Positions 1 to 9,151 of a DNA stretch of 28,181 nt are shown one piece after another. The position numbers and the translations under genes were made by a program. Under the pieces are notes generated by a model, which was given only the letters and a program-made list of their open reading frames with translations, had not been told where the DNA came from and did not search any database. Each line of letters opens with the position of its first letter. The first letter of the stretch is position 1. This DNA is from JAVKDP01 sp040222185 (GTDB lineage: Bacteria > Bacteroidota > Rhodothermia > Balneolales > Balneolaceae): NCBI GenBank assembly GCA_040222185.1, contig JAVKDP010000085.1, positions 1 through 28,181 of the forward strand. Reading direction: 5' to 3'.

Positions 1-1681
1 TGGAAATCTTGTCCCCATTCTTATAGTGATCCACTATATGATTATAGAACATGCGCAGTTCATCATCTTCAAATAGCCGATCGTTGGTCAAAGAACAGAT
101 AAAAGTCACCATATCATTTCCATAGGTGATCATGAGGCGGATTAATTCCTTTTCGTAATGCGGTTTCTTCTTCGTAGGCTTTGGTGTTGAAGGAGCGATT
201 TGCTCTGGCTCAAAATCCCCGGGAAATGAAAACTCATCAGGCACCGGAAACTCATCTCCAATCGGCGGCTGTTCATCAACAGGTAAGCCAGCATTCGTAT
301 TCAGATTCTGCTGCCGTTGTTCTCTGAACTTGTCGCGTTGTACCGCCCGGGCTGCTTCCTTTTTCTTGCCTGAAATCACACGTTCTAATTCCTCAAACAA
401 CTCACGATCAGTACCACGTCTGTATTTTTGTGTCTTTTGATGGAGATGCTGAACATATACCTGCCTTTGTATCGAATCTTTGATATTGGCAATAGCTTCA
501 AGTACTTCTGAAATAACTTTACTCTGCTGCGCAGGAGTGTTTAGCCTTCCTTCTTCATCCGCTTTGAGAATCAGAAAATCCACGAAGTCTCCCGCTTCCT
601 TATTCCGCAACTCTATGAATGATTCTTTACCAAACTGCTTTACAAATGAATCAGGATCTTCACCATCGGGCAGTTCCAGGAGTTGAACTTCCATCCCTTC
701 AGCCAGAGCAATATTAATTCCGCGCTTCATTGCGTTTTGCCCCGCATTATCTGAATCATAAATCATCACTATCGTATCTCCATAGCGATGGAGAATTTTC
801 ATTTGTCCAGGTGTTAGTGCAGTACCAGAACTTGCAACTACATTGCTGATCCCATGATCGTTTAAGGTGATTACATCAGTATAACCTTCAACAAGAATGA
901 CTTCTTTGTTCTTACGAATCTCGTTTTTTGCAAAATTTACACCATACACTACTTCGCTCTTGTTATACACCTTGGTTTGAGCAGAATTGATGTATTTAGC
1001 AGTTTTCTCATTCCCAAGTACCCTTCCTGCAAAACCAATTACTTTATTGGTGGGACTAAAAATTGGGAACATCAGCCTTCCGCGAAAAGTATCGTAAAAT
1101 CCTTCTCCTCTGTTGCTTGGCTTGATGAGATCGGCTTCTACTAAATACTGCTCGTCAATACCAGCGTTTTTTGCAGCTTTCCAAAGATCATCTCCTCCTG
1201 ATGGAGAATAGCCCAAACCGAATCGCTTGATTACTTCAAGATTGTATCCTCTTTTTTCCAGGTAAGCCATTGCCTTATCAGCATCAGGATTCTCAATCAG
1301 GTTTCTGTAGAAATATACCCCTGCAAACTTAAGGGCATGATAAATTCCTTCTTTAAGCTGGTACCCTTCTCCTCGTTCTTCTGAAGTGTCTTCTTCTGGA
1401 ATAAACACACCATACCGATCGGCTAGTTGCCTGATTGCTTCCGTAAATCCAATTCCATCCTGGTCCATTACAAATTTGAATACATCACCGGATTCACCGC
1501 ATCCAAAGCATTTAAAAATGCCCAAACGGGGAGTTACATGGAATGAAGGGGATTTCTCATTATGATATGGACATAACCCTGTAAAACCACTGCCAGAACG
1601 CTTTAGCTTCACATAGTCTGACACTACTTCAACAATATCTGCAGCGTCCCTTACTTCTTCTTTTTTTGCATCCGAAATCAT
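1..1681 (-). CDS. dnaG: DNA primase DnaG (C-terminus cut by window edge)
   Basis: DnaG makes the RNA primers for replication. Reading the minus strand from the ATG at 1681 gives 560 codons that run off the left edge. The CHC2 zinc finger is visible as C37-P-Y-H40 and C58-F-G-C61. The TOPRIM core is V-E265-G-Y-T-D, followed by Y-D309-S-D311-N-A-G. The Glu/Asp positions match the numbering I recall for E. coli DnaG. After about residue 430 comes a low-complexity linker rich in K, R, Q, P and E (including Q-R-Q-Q-N-L-N). The start of the C-terminal DnaB-interacting domain is seen before the edge. No Shine-Dalgarno is seen. A TATAAT lies only 6 nt upstream of the ATG, so the mRNA may be leaderless. 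The gene is divergent from sucD. The family call is very secure; only the C-terminus is missing. Confidence 0.97.
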   Translation of the reverse strand, partial: MISDAKKEEVRDAADIVEVVSDYVKLKRSGSGFTGLCPYHNEKSPSFHVTPRLGIFKCFGCGESGDVFKFVMDQDGIGFTEAIRQLADRYGVFIPEEDTSEERGEGYQLKEGIYHALKFAGVYFYRNLIENPDADKAMAYLEKRGYNLEVIKRFGLGYSPSGGDDLWKAAKNAGIDEQYLVEADLIKPSNRGEGFYDTFRGRLMFPIFSPTNKVIGFAGRVLGNEKTAKYINSAQTKVYNKSEVVYGVNFAKNEIRKNKEVILVEGYTDVITLNDHGISNVVASSGTALTPGQMKILHRYGDTIVMIYDSDNAGQNAMKRGINIALAEGMEVQLLELPDGEDPDSFVKQFGKESFIELRNKEAGDFVDFLILKADEEGRLNTPAQQSKVISEVLEAIANIKDSIQRQVYVQHLHQKTQKYRRGTDRELFEELERVISGKKKEAARAVQRDKFREQRQQNLNTNAGLPVDEQPPIGDEFPVPDEFSFPGDFEPEQIAPSTPKPTKKKPHYEKELIRLMITYGNDMVTFICSLTNDRLFEDDELRMFYNHIVDHYKNGDKIS

Positions 1682-1687
1682 GCTTCA

Positions 1688-1693
1688 ATTATA
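1688..1693 (-). promoter_or_regulatory. Candidate -10 hexamer for dnaG
   Basis: On the minus strand a perfect TATAAT lies 6 nt before the dnaG ATG. If used, transcription would start at or very near the start codon, giving a leaderless mRNA. I see no convincing -35 at the usual spacing, and the region is AT-rich, so it may be chance. Confidence 0.3.
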
Positions 1694-1760
1694 ACGAATT
1701 GATTTGTGAAATAAATGAATCTTCCCTTCTCACCCAGGAATTTATCATTTTCGATGTTTT

Positions 1761-1800
1761 AAATGTTCAAGCCTTTTTAAAACCTGATAATTGAACATTT
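1761..1800. repeat. Perfect 10-bp inverted repeat between dnaG and sucD
   Basis: AAATGTTCAA (1761-1770) and its exact reverse complement TTGAACATTT (1791-1800) are separated by 20 nt in the 201-bp divergent intergenic region. It is not followed by a T-tract on either strand, so it does not look like a terminator. It could be a two-half-site operator or an RNA stem-loop in the sucD leader. Its function is not known. Confidence 0.5.
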
Positions 1801-1882
1801 TTATGGCTTTCGCCTTTAGCTACTTTGTATCATAGCCCGTATATTCCCGCCTTCAAAAATTAAGAATTCTAAAATACAAACG

Positions 1883-2749
1883 ATGAGTGTATTAGTTGGA
1901 AAAGATACCCGCCTTATAGTTCAGGGCTTTACTGGTAGCGAAGGTAGTTTTCATGCCGGGCAAATGATCGAATACGGCACAAATGTAGTTGGTGGTGTAA
2001 CTCCTGGAAAAGGTGGACAAACCCATTTAGACCGACCTGTTTTTAACACTGTTGCAGATTCTGTTGAGCATGAAGGAGCTAATACCTCTGTGATTTTTGT
2101 GCCACCCGCTTTTGCGGCTGATGCAATTTCTGAAGCAGCTTTTGCTGGTATTAAAGTAATTATCTGTATTACTGAAGGTATCCCCGTTAAGGATATGATT
2201 GTTGCAAAACAGATTGTGAAAAGTCATGGTGCCACTCTTGTCGGACCTAACTGCCCGGGTGTTATTACTCCCGGTGAAGCTAAAATTGGTATTATGCCAG
2301 GTAATATTTTCACTCCTGGGACTGTAGGCCTTATTTCTCGATCCGGTACACTTACGTATGAAGCTGTAGATCAGCTTACAAAAATCGGTTTTGGACAAAG
2401 TACTGCTATTGGTATTGGTGGTGATCCTGTAATCGGAACAACTCACCTTGATGCTGTTAAGCTTTTCCAGGAAGATCCAGATACTGAGTCTATTGTTCTT
2501 ATTGGTGAAATTGGTGGTTCAGCTGAAGAAGAAGCTGCCGCATATATCAAGGATCATGTTAACAAGCCTGTTGTTGCCTTTATTGCAGGTTCTACAGCGC
2601 CTCCGGGCCGCCGTATGGGGCATGCAGGAGCAATTATCTCTGGCGGTAAAGGAACTGCGCAAGAGAAAAAGAAAGCTCTTGCTGAAGCTGGCATCACAGT
2701 TGTGGAAAGCCCTGCTGACATTGGAATTACACTGAAAGGGATTCTCTAA
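1883..2749 (+). CDS. sucD: Succinyl-CoA synthetase (succinate-CoA ligase) alpha subunit
   Basis: With the beta subunit SucC, this TCA-cycle enzyme interconverts succinyl-CoA and succinate while making ATP or GTP. The protein has 288 aa, the usual length. The N-terminal CoA-binding Rossmann region carries G-F-T-G-S-E-G (15-21) and the P-G-K-G-G motif (41-45). G-P-N-C-P-G lies at 121-126. The phosphohistidine is H247 in G-R-R-M-G-H-A-G, at the position expected from E. coli His246. No sucC lies nearby, so the beta subunit must be encoded elsewhere. The ATG start fits the family N-terminus. A strong terminator follows, so it is probably a single-gene transcript. Confidence 0.97.
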   Translation: MSVLVGKDTRLIVQGFTGSEGSFHAGQMIEYGTNVVGGVTPGKGGQTHLDRPVFNTVADSVEHEGANTSVIFVPPAFAADAISEAAFAGIKVIICITEGIPVKDMIVAKQIVKSHGATLVGPNCPGVITPGEAKIGIMPGNIFTPGTVGLISRSGTLTYEAVDQLTKIGFGQSTAIGIGGDPVIGTTHLDAVKLFQEDPDTESIVLIGEIGGSAEEEAAAYIKDHVNKPVVAFIAGSTAPPGRRMGHAGAIISGGKGTAQEKKKALAEAGITVVESPADIGITLKGIL

Positions 2750-2776
2750 GTACCCACCCTTTTTGTTTTGATCACG

Positions 2777-2811
2777 AGCCTTCTTCTGCTAACAGAAGAA
2801 GGCTTTTTTTT
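2777..2811 (+). terminator. Rho-independent terminator after sucD
   Basis: A perfect 12-bp stem (2777-2788 with 2793-2804) with a CTAA loop is followed by seven T (2805-2811). It lies 27 nt after the sucD stop. Confidence 0.93.
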
Positions 2812-2874
2812 GCTAATGCAGATTATGTATTATCGGGCTGATATATTTTCATCAGCATAACCAACCATACTGCA

Positions 2875-4968
2875 TTGAGAACCTTAAAAATTGCTTCCCT
2901 CCTAGTACTGGGCATTTCTATTTCCTGTACATCCTCCAAAAAAGACTATTCCAAATGGGAGGAATATTTAGGAGGTCCTGAAAGAAATCAATATTCAACC
3001 TTAAGCCAGTTTACTCTTGATAATGTAACCGAGCTTAAAGTAGCCTGGAGTTACTCAGCTCCTGATAGTGGGCAGATGCAGATGAATCCCATTATCGTGG
3101 ATGGAATTCTTTATGGAGTAACTACTACTGTGCAGGCTTTCGCATTAAATGCCGAGACCGGAGAAGAGATATGGAGGTTTGGAGACCCTATTAAAGTGTG
3201 GCATAGCACCAGCAGAGGTGTAGCCTATTGGGAAGATGGAGATGATAAAAGAATCTTCCATTCTATTGGCCCAAATCTTTACGCAATAGATGCATTAACC
3301 GGAGAACCGATTACTACTTTTGGTGATAATGGAAAAATTGATCTCCATACCGGGCTTCCCGAAAATTCACAGGATAAGTTTATTGTCTCCAATACACCCG
3401 GAACCATATTTGAAAACCTGATCTATATGCCCATGCGTTTGGATGAAGGTGCTACAGCTTCTGCTGGCTGGCTTAGAGCCTTTGACACCCGAACAGGTGA
3501 ATTGGTATGGACTTTCCACAACATCCCTTTACCGGGAGAATTTGGCTATGATACCTGGGAAGACAAAGATGCGTACAAAAACACTACGGTTGGCGCAGCT
3601 AACAACTGGGCAGGAATGACGGTAGATGTTGATGAAGCAATATTATATGTGCCAACAGGTTCTGCAGCACCTGATTTCTGGGGTGGTGATCGGTTAGGAG
3701 CCAATCTGTTTGCCAATACATTGTTAGCATTGAATGCCAGAACAGGAGAACGGATATGGCACTTTCAATTTGTACATCATGATTTGCTTGACCGCGACCT
3801 TCCTGCTCCTCCTAATTTGATTACAGTAGAACGACATGGGAAAAAGATTAAAGCCCTTTCTCAAACTACCAAACAGGGATATGTTTACGTTTTTGATCGC
3901 TATACAGGAGAACCCTTATTTGATATTGAAGAAGTTCCAACTCCACCTTCTACTTTGATAGGTGAAAAAGCCTGGGAGACACAACCTATTCCGGTTCTTC
4001 CTAAACCTTTTGCGCGGTTATCCAGCGAGTTAAAGGAGGATGATATCAGCCCCTATGCTCCAAATCGGGAAGAAGTTTTAGAGTTATTCAGAAAATCAGA
4101 TAAAAGAGATTATGCTCCGCCTTCACTGGACCCAGTGTTGTTATTCCCGGGTTACGATGGCGCTGCTGAATGGGGAGGCGCTGCCGCTGATCCTGACGAA
4201 GGCATTATCTATCTCAATTCAAATGAAATGGCATGGATTATTCAGATGGAGGAAGTTGAACAAAAATTCAAACCTCGCCCTCTTGGTGTAAGTGCCTACC
4301 AAAACAGTTGCGCTACCTGTCATGGAATTGACAAAAAAGGAAATACCCAAAGTGGATATCCTGATCTGACTGATATTTCATCAAGAACTTCAAAAGGGGA
4401 GTTACTTTCTTTAATAGAAACCGGAAAAGGAATGATGCCGGGATTTACTCAACTCCCTGATGAACAGAGAGAAGCCATTGTAAGCTATCTGTTTAACGAA
4501 AGTACCAGGATGTCTACCCCTTCTGACTTTGGAGATGATGTACCAAGATATCAGCATATGGGATATAACAAGTTTCTTGATAGCAATGGCCTTCCGGCTA
4601 TTTCACCTCCCTGGGGAACTATGAGCGCCATTGATCTGAATTCCGGAGAATTCATCTGGCAGGTTGTACTCGGAGAAACCGACTCTTTAAAAGCTTTGGG
4701 TTATCCTCAAACAGGAACTGAAAGCTATGGTGGGCCTGTAGTAACTGAAAACGGACTTCTGTTTATCGGGGGTACAAAAGACGGCTATTTCAGGGCATAT
4801 AACAAATGGACCGGAGAATTACTCTGGGAGTACAAACTTCCGGCTGCTGCATTTGCTACTCCTGCTATGTACGAGTTAAATGGAAAACAATACATTGTAA
4901 TAGCCTGTGGTGGTGAAAAACTGGGAACCAAGCCTGGTAACCAAATCATAGCTTTCGCTCTCGAATAG
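2875..4968 (+). CDS. Exported PQQ-dependent dehydrogenase with internal cytochrome c domain
   Basis: This quinoprotein is predicted to oxidise a sugar or alcohol in the periplasm and pass electrons through heme c to the respiratory chain. The first residues form a signal peptide (M-R-T-L-K then a hydrophobic stretch) ending at C18, suggesting a lipoprotein. Beta-propeller repeats with T-G-E-x-x-W are frequent. H301-H302-D303 lies in a V-H-H-D-L segment typical of membrane glucose-dehydrogenase-like PQQ enzymes. A cytochrome c domain sits near residues 470-545, with C479-A-T-C482-H483 binding heme and M520 or M521 in G-M-M-P-G as probable axial ligand. Propeller sequence resumes after it. The start is TTG: upstream there is a stop at 2839 with no in-frame ATG, and later Mets would remove the signal peptide. 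A gntP-like gene follows after 56 bp. The substrate is not determined; glucose or another aldose is the likely guess. Confidence 0.9.
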   Translation: MRTLKIASLLVLGISISCTSSKKDYSKWEEYLGGPERNQYSTLSQFTLDNVTELKVAWSYSAPDSGQMQMNPIIVDGILYGVTTTVQAFALNAETGEEIWRFGDPIKVWHSTSRGVAYWEDGDDKRIFHSIGPNLYAIDALTGEPITTFGDNGKIDLHTGLPENSQDKFIVSNTPGTIFENLIYMPMRLDEGATASAGWLRAFDTRTGELVWTFHNIPLPGEFGYDTWEDKDAYKNTTVGAANNWAGMTVDVDEAILYVPTGSAAPDFWGGDRLGANLFANTLLALNARTGERIWHFQFVHHDLLDRDLPAPPNLITVERHGKKIKALSQTTKQGYVYVFDRYTGEPLFDIEEVPTPPSTLIGEKAWETQPIPVLPKPFARLSSELKEDDISPYAPNREEVLELFRKSDKRDYAPPSLDPVLLFPGYDGAAEWGGAAADPDEGIIYLNSNEMAWIIQMEEVEQKFKPRPLGVSAYQNSCATCHGIDKKGNTQSGYPDLTDISSRTSKGELLSLIETGKGMMPGFTQLPDEQREAIVSYLFNESTRMSTPSDFGDDVPRYQHMGYNKFLDSNGLPAISPPWGTMSAIDLNSGEFIWQVVLGETDSLKALGYPQTGTESYGGPVVTENGLLFIGGTKDGYFRAYNKWTGELLWEYKLPAAAFATPAMYELNGKQYIVIACGGEKLGTKPGNQIIAFALE

Positions 4969-5024
4969 AAGATTTCATAGATAAACTCCACCTTCAAACC
5001 TCAATCTCTCTCTAACTACTTCAC

Positions 5025-6371
5025 ATGATTATTTTTGCAGCTGTTTTATCAGGAATCGCCTTACTTCTTATTCTGATTTTGTACTTCCGCTTACAGGCAT
5101 TTATCGCTCTTTTGATTTCGAGTATTTTTGTTGGACTTGTTGCAGGGCTTGATGCAGAACAGGTAATCGCTACTGTAATTGAAGGTATGGGAAGTACATT
5201 GGGCTATGTGGCAACAGTTATTGGGCTAGGTGTGATATTTGGTTCTATTCTGGAGCACTCTGGTGGGGCAAGTGTAATAGCCAAAACTCTTGTTAATAAA
5301 TTCGGAATCAAAAACTCACCTGTTGCAATGGTTATTTCCGGGTTTATCGTCGCTATTCCGATTTTTTTTGAAGTTGCCTTTATTATCCTGGTGCCCATTA
5401 TATATGCTATCCAAAAGCAGACGAAGAAATCATTATTACTTTATGCTATTCCACTACTTGCTGGTCTAGCTGTTACACACGCTTTCATCCCTCCCACACC
5501 AGGACCTATTGCTGTAGCTAGTATTATCGGAGCTGACCTGGGCTGGGTAATCCTGATTGGGTCTATTGTTGGCTTCCCAACTGCTATCGTAAGTGGGCTT
5601 TTCTTTGGAAGATATATTTCGAATAAAATGCATATTGAATCCCCTGAAGAATTTTCGAAAGCACTGGATGAACAACATGCTGATTTACCAGGAGTGTGGC
5701 CTGTATTAACGATCATTGGAATTCCCATTTTCCTGATACTTCTAAATACTACACTTGGCAGCAGTGATTATCTATTATCAGCCATTCCCGAATCAATTCA
5801 GGCAGGAATAAAGTTATTCGGACACCCAATCCCCGCTTTGATTATTGCCAACCTTCTCGCCTGGTATTTTATGGGTTTAAAAAGAGGTTTTACCAAACAA
5901 CAGCTTTCTGAAATCACAACTAAATCTATGATGCCAGCAGGCGCTGTTATTCTTTTAACGGGTGCAGGCGGAGTTTTTAAGCAGGTTCTTGTTAATACAG
6001 GCGCCGGTACAATGTTAGCCGAAACTATGGCCGAATATGGAATTCCAATTCTACTCCTAGCTTTTCTTGCTGCTGTAGCGGTCAGAATTCTTCAGGGTTC
6101 AGCAACAGTTGCAATGATCACTGCGGCCGGACTTGTTTCCCCTCTTATTGTGGGTATTGAAATGGGTAACCTGGAACTGGCCACGCTAGTGATTGCTATC
6201 GCCGCGGGAGCTTCGATTATGAGTCATGTAAACGACAGCGGATTCTGGCTGGTGAGCCAGTATTTAGGCCTTACAGAGAAAGAAACCTTCAAAAGCTGGA
6301 CTGCGATGACAACCATATTATCGCTTACAGGTTTCATCACTGTTTCTCTCATTCATTTCATTTTTGTATAA
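5025..6371 (+). CDS. Gluconate:H+ symporter family permease (GntP-like)
   Basis: This inner-membrane permease of the GntP family imports gluconate or a related aldonate or hydroxy acid. It has 448 aa, a typical length, and is hydrophobic throughout, with about 12 membrane segments. Family-like segments include H-A-F-I-P-P-T-P-G-P near residues 150-159 and G-S-A-T-V-A-M near 359-365, followed by S-H-V-N-D-S-G-F-W near 402-410. The gene starts 56 bp after the PQQ dehydrogenase and has no promoter-like or terminator signal before it, so the two probably share a transcript. This suggests that the aldonate produced outside by the dehydrogenase is taken up here. Substrate specificity cannot be read from sequence. 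No kinase for gluconate is seen in the window. Confidence 0.92.
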   Translation: MIIFAAVLSGIALLLILILYFRLQAFIALLISSIFVGLVAGLDAEQVIATVIEGMGSTLGYVATVIGLGVIFGSILEHSGGASVIAKTLVNKFGIKNSPVAMVISGFIVAIPIFFEVAFIILVPIIYAIQKQTKKSLLLYAIPLLAGLAVTHAFIPPTPGPIAVASIIGADLGWVILIGSIVGFPTAIVSGLFFGRYISNKMHIESPEEFSKALDEQHADLPGVWPVLTIIGIPIFLILLNTTLGSSDYLLSAIPESIQAGIKLFGHPIPALIIANLLAWYFMGLKRGFTKQQLSEITTKSMMPAGAVILLTGAGGVFKQVLVNTGAGTMLAETMAEYGIPILLLAFLAAVAVRILQGSATVAMITAAGLVSPLIVGIEMGNLELATLVIAIAAGASIMSHVNDSGFWLVSQYLGLTEKETFKSWTAMTTILSLTGFITVSLIHFIFV

Positions 6372-6402
6372 AAAAAGCCTTTGATGAACTCAAAGGCTTT
6401 TT
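6372..6402. terminator. Bidirectional terminator between gntP-like gene and glgC
   Basis: A perfect 13-bp stem (6372-6384 with 6390-6402) with a 5-nt loop is bounded by A-tract and T-tract. It can serve both converging genes. Confidence 0.92.
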
Positions 6403-6428
6403 AAATAATTGGTTATCTGACTTATAGA

Positions 6429-7700
6429 TTAAATTGTAGTTCCGTCAGGAATAGTAGTTCCTTTTTTCACTATTACGATTCCATCTCTAACATAATGATA
6501 TTCGAAATCACCATCCTTCAGGTGATCTCCACCGGTAATTCTCACGTCATTACCGATGCTGACATTTTTGTCAATAATCGCATTACTGACAAAACATCTT
6601 TGCCCTATTCCCATAGCTGGCTTCGTAGGTGATGCGTTATCGATAAACTCTTTGCTTTGGAAGTAGTCGTTACCCATAATAATTGAACGCTCAACGGTAG
6701 TGCCTTTTCCTATCCTGGATCTAATCCCGATTACGGAACGTTCTATTCGGCTGGCTTCAATTATACATCCTTCCGCCATCAGGCAGAACTCTAGTGTTGT
6801 TCCCATCACTTTAGAACCAGGCAGTAAACGAGGTCTTGTATAGATGTAGCTATCATTATCGTACAGGTTAAACTCCGGCACTGTATCTGCAAGCTCAAGG
6901 TTTGCATCAAAAAATGACTTAATAGTTCCTATATCAGTCCAGTACCCACCAAACTCATAACTACTTACTTTTAACCCTTCGTTTAAAGCTTTAGGAATAA
7001 TTTCTTTACCAAAATCAGTTGCATCAGGATTCTCTTTAAAAAGCTTCAACAAGGTTTTCCTGTTAAATACATAAATACCCATTGATGCCAGGTAGTGTTT
7101 GTTCTGGCTCAAATAAGGTTCCGGCACATTAGATTTCCATTTCTCTAACTCTTCGAGGCCGGGTTTTTCTACAAAGCTGTCAATTAACCCATCTGAATTG
7201 GTTTTCATAATACCAAAACCTGTGGCATCATTAGCCTCAACCGGGATAGTAGCAACTGTTAGCTGTGATTTATTCTTCTTATGCTTATCCAATAATTTCC
7301 TGTAATCCATCTGGTAGAGTTGATCACCGGAAAGTATGAGTACATGCTCATATTGATGATTTTCCATGTGGTGAATGGATTGGCGAACTGCATCAGCTGT
7401 TCCCTGGAACCAGCCTGAATTTTGAACGGTTTGTTCTGCAGCCAGGATATCTACAAAGCCATTACTAAATACATCAAAATTGTAGGTATTCTTAATATGG
7501 CGGTTCAATGATGCAGAATTGAATTGAGTAAGAACATATACTCTTCGAATATCTGAATTCATACAGTTCGAAATCGGAATATCTACTAACCTGTACTTCC
7601 CCCCAACCGGAACTGCAGGTTTGGATCTGTGATCGGTTAACGGAAAAAGTCTACTTCCCTGACCTCCACCTAGTATTACTGCAATAACGGAATCTTTCAT
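6429..7700 (-). CDS. glgC: Glucose-1-phosphate adenylyltransferase (ADP-glucose pyrophosphorylase)
   Basis: This enzyme makes ADP-glucose from ATP and glucose-1-phosphate, the committed step of bacterial glycogen synthesis. It has 423 aa, the normal length. The nucleotidyltransferase signature G-G-G-Q-G-S-R-L starts at residue 11, with S-K-P-A-V-P-V-G-G-K-Y-R soon after. Further family motifs are S-G-D-Q-L-Y, F-V-E-K-P and G-G-Y-W-x-D-I-G-T. The C-terminal left-handed beta-helix follows (repeats such as I-G-I-R-S-R-I-G-K-G-T). The ATG overlaps the glgA stop by 4 nt (ATGA), so the two are translationally coupled. No branching enzyme (glgB) or phosphorylase lies in the window. Confidence 0.96.
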   Translation of the reverse strand: MKDSVIAVILGGGQGSRLFPLTDHRSKPAVPVGGKYRLVDIPISNCMNSDIRRVYVLTQFNSASLNRHIKNTYNFDVFSNGFVDILAAEQTVQNSGWFQGTADAVRQSIHHMENHQYEHVLILSGDQLYQMDYRKLLDKHKKNKSQLTVATIPVEANDATGFGIMKTNSDGLIDSFVEKPGLEELEKWKSNVPEPYLSQNKHYLASMGIYVFNRKTLLKLFKENPDATDFGKEIIPKALNEGLKVSSYEFGGYWTDIGTIKSFFDANLELADTVPEFNLYDNDSYIYTRPRLLPGSKVMGTTLEFCLMAEGCIIEASRIERSVIGIRSRIGKGTTVERSIIMGNDYFQSKEFIDNASPTKPAMGIGQRCFVSNAIIDKNVSIGNDVRITGGDHLKDGDFEYHYVRDGIVIVKKGTTIPDGTTI

Positions 7701-9151
7701 ATTTCTTCCTCGGGAGTTTTTGTGAGTTCGTTGTACATATTAATATAATCTTTTGCTGATTTATCCCATGAGAAATCCAGCCTTGCCATTCGGGCTACTA
7801 CTTCCGAATGCTTCTTCTTATTTGAATATAGTTCTATAGCCCTGATCACTGCTTCTTCAGTTTCATGCAGGTTAAAACCGTTGAATTTAATCCCATAGCC
7901 CTTCGGCTCGGCTATGTCCACAATAGTGTCCTTTAAACCACCCACTGATCTTACAATTGGAATAGTACCGTATCTCATGGCATACATTTGGTTTAATCCG
8001 CATGGTTCTACTCTTGAGGGCATTAGTATAAAATCTGAACCAGCATAAATTTCATGAGCCAATTTTTCATTGTACTCGAGTGTAGCATCAAAGAAACCAA
8101 CATGGTCGTTTTCCATACGAGCAAAAATTTCATGCAAGCTTGGGTCACCGGTTCCTAATAAAACAAAGTTTACTTCATGTTCACTTTGCATAAAAGATGA
8201 TATCAGGTCTGGTAAAATATCTGCTCCTTTTTCCCTTACAAGCCTCCCAATAAATGAGACCGTAGGCAAGTCCGGGTTGAGTCCGAATTTCTCACAAAGC
8301 AATTCTTTGTTCTTCCTTTTTCCACTTTTTAGCGTTCTAAGTGTATACTTGATATCCAGTAATGGATCCGTTGCCGGGTTCCATACTTCACTATCCATCC
8401 CGTTCACAATACCACGTGATTTTCCTTTTTCTTGCAGAAATAGTAACTCAAGACCGTTGCTACTACTTCCCAACTCATCCATATAACTTTGAGAAACCGT
8501 TGAAATCTGCCAGGAACACTTCAATCCGGCTGCCAGAGAGTTCAAACGACCGTCCCAATCCAACAATCCCAGGTGTTCTAAGTCGAACTCAGGTAAAGCC
8601 CTGTATCGTTCTTTATCATGCTGTCCATGATATTCCGCATTGTGCACAGTAATTACAGTTGGTACTTCTGATAAAGCGGTATACCTGTTGCAGGCTTTTA
8701 ACATAAACGGGATTAACCCGGTATGATGATCGTGACAATGAATTACATCCGGGTGCTCTTCCCTGTTCAAGATCCATTCAAGTGCTGCAATTTGATAACT
8801 AACAAAACGCTCAAACTCATCCCAATATCCTTTACCAGTCCATGGATCTATATAAACTCCCGGCCGATCGAACAATCCGGGGATATCTACCACGTACAAT
8901 GGGAACCCGAGTGGATCGTCTTTAACCTTCTGAATTTCGAAGCCAAAATACTCTCCGCCAAGCCTGGCATCACTTTTCCATATCGTGTCATATTCCTGCG
9001 ATTCTAACCAGTTCGTCTTATACTTAGGTAAGATTACTTCACAGGTTTCACCGAGTTTATTCAAGTATTTAGGAAGTGCTCCAACTACATCGCCTAACCC
9101 TCCTGCTTTTGCTGCAGGATAGCATTCCGCACTTAGATGAATAATATGCAT
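7697..9151 (-). CDS. glgA: Glycogen synthase (ADP-glucose), GT5 family
   Basis: GlgA transfers glucose from ADP-glucose to the glucan chain. I start it at the ATG at 9151, giving 484 aa, because the family N-terminus M-H-I-I-H-L-S-A-E-C-Y-P begins there. The open frame extends 32 codons further up (to 9247), but those residues are unlike GT5 proteins. The K15-A-G-G-L motif that binds ADP-glucose is followed by G-D-V-V. The C-terminal GT-B half has G-R-L-V-R-E-K-G and E382-P-C-G-L-N-Q, with the S-V-G-G-L-K-D-T motif after it. It is the first gene of a glgA-glgC operon. Divergent from it, 143 bp away, is the ABC transporter pair. Confidence 0.95.
   Translation of the reverse strand: MHIIHLSAECYPAAKAGGLGDVVGALPKYLNKLGETCEVILPKYKTNWLESQEYDTIWKSDARLGGEYFGFEIQKVKDDPLGFPLYVVDIPGLFDRPGVYIDPWTGKGYWDEFERFVSYQIAALEWILNREEHPDVIHCHDHHTGLIPFMLKACNRYTALSEVPTVITVHNAEYHGQHDKERYRALPEFDLEHLGLLDWDGRLNSLAAGLKCSWQISTVSQSYMDELGSSSNGLELLFLQEKGKSRGIVNGMDSEVWNPATDPLLDIKYTLRTLKSGKRKNKELLCEKFGLNPDLPTVSFIGRLVREKGADILPDLISSFMQSEHEVNFVLLGTGDPSLHEIFARMENDHVGFFDATLEYNEKLAHEIYAGSDFILMPSRVEPCGLNQMYAMRYGTIPIVRSVGGLKDTIVDIAEPKGYGIKFNGFNLHETEEAVIRAIELYSNKKKHSEVVARMARLDFSWDKSAKDYINMYNELTKTPEEEI

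Noticed and set aside
2027..2446. 139-codon open frame on the minus strand
   Set aside because: It lies entirely antisense within sucD and has Ser/Asn/Thr-rich shadow composition and no family resemblance.
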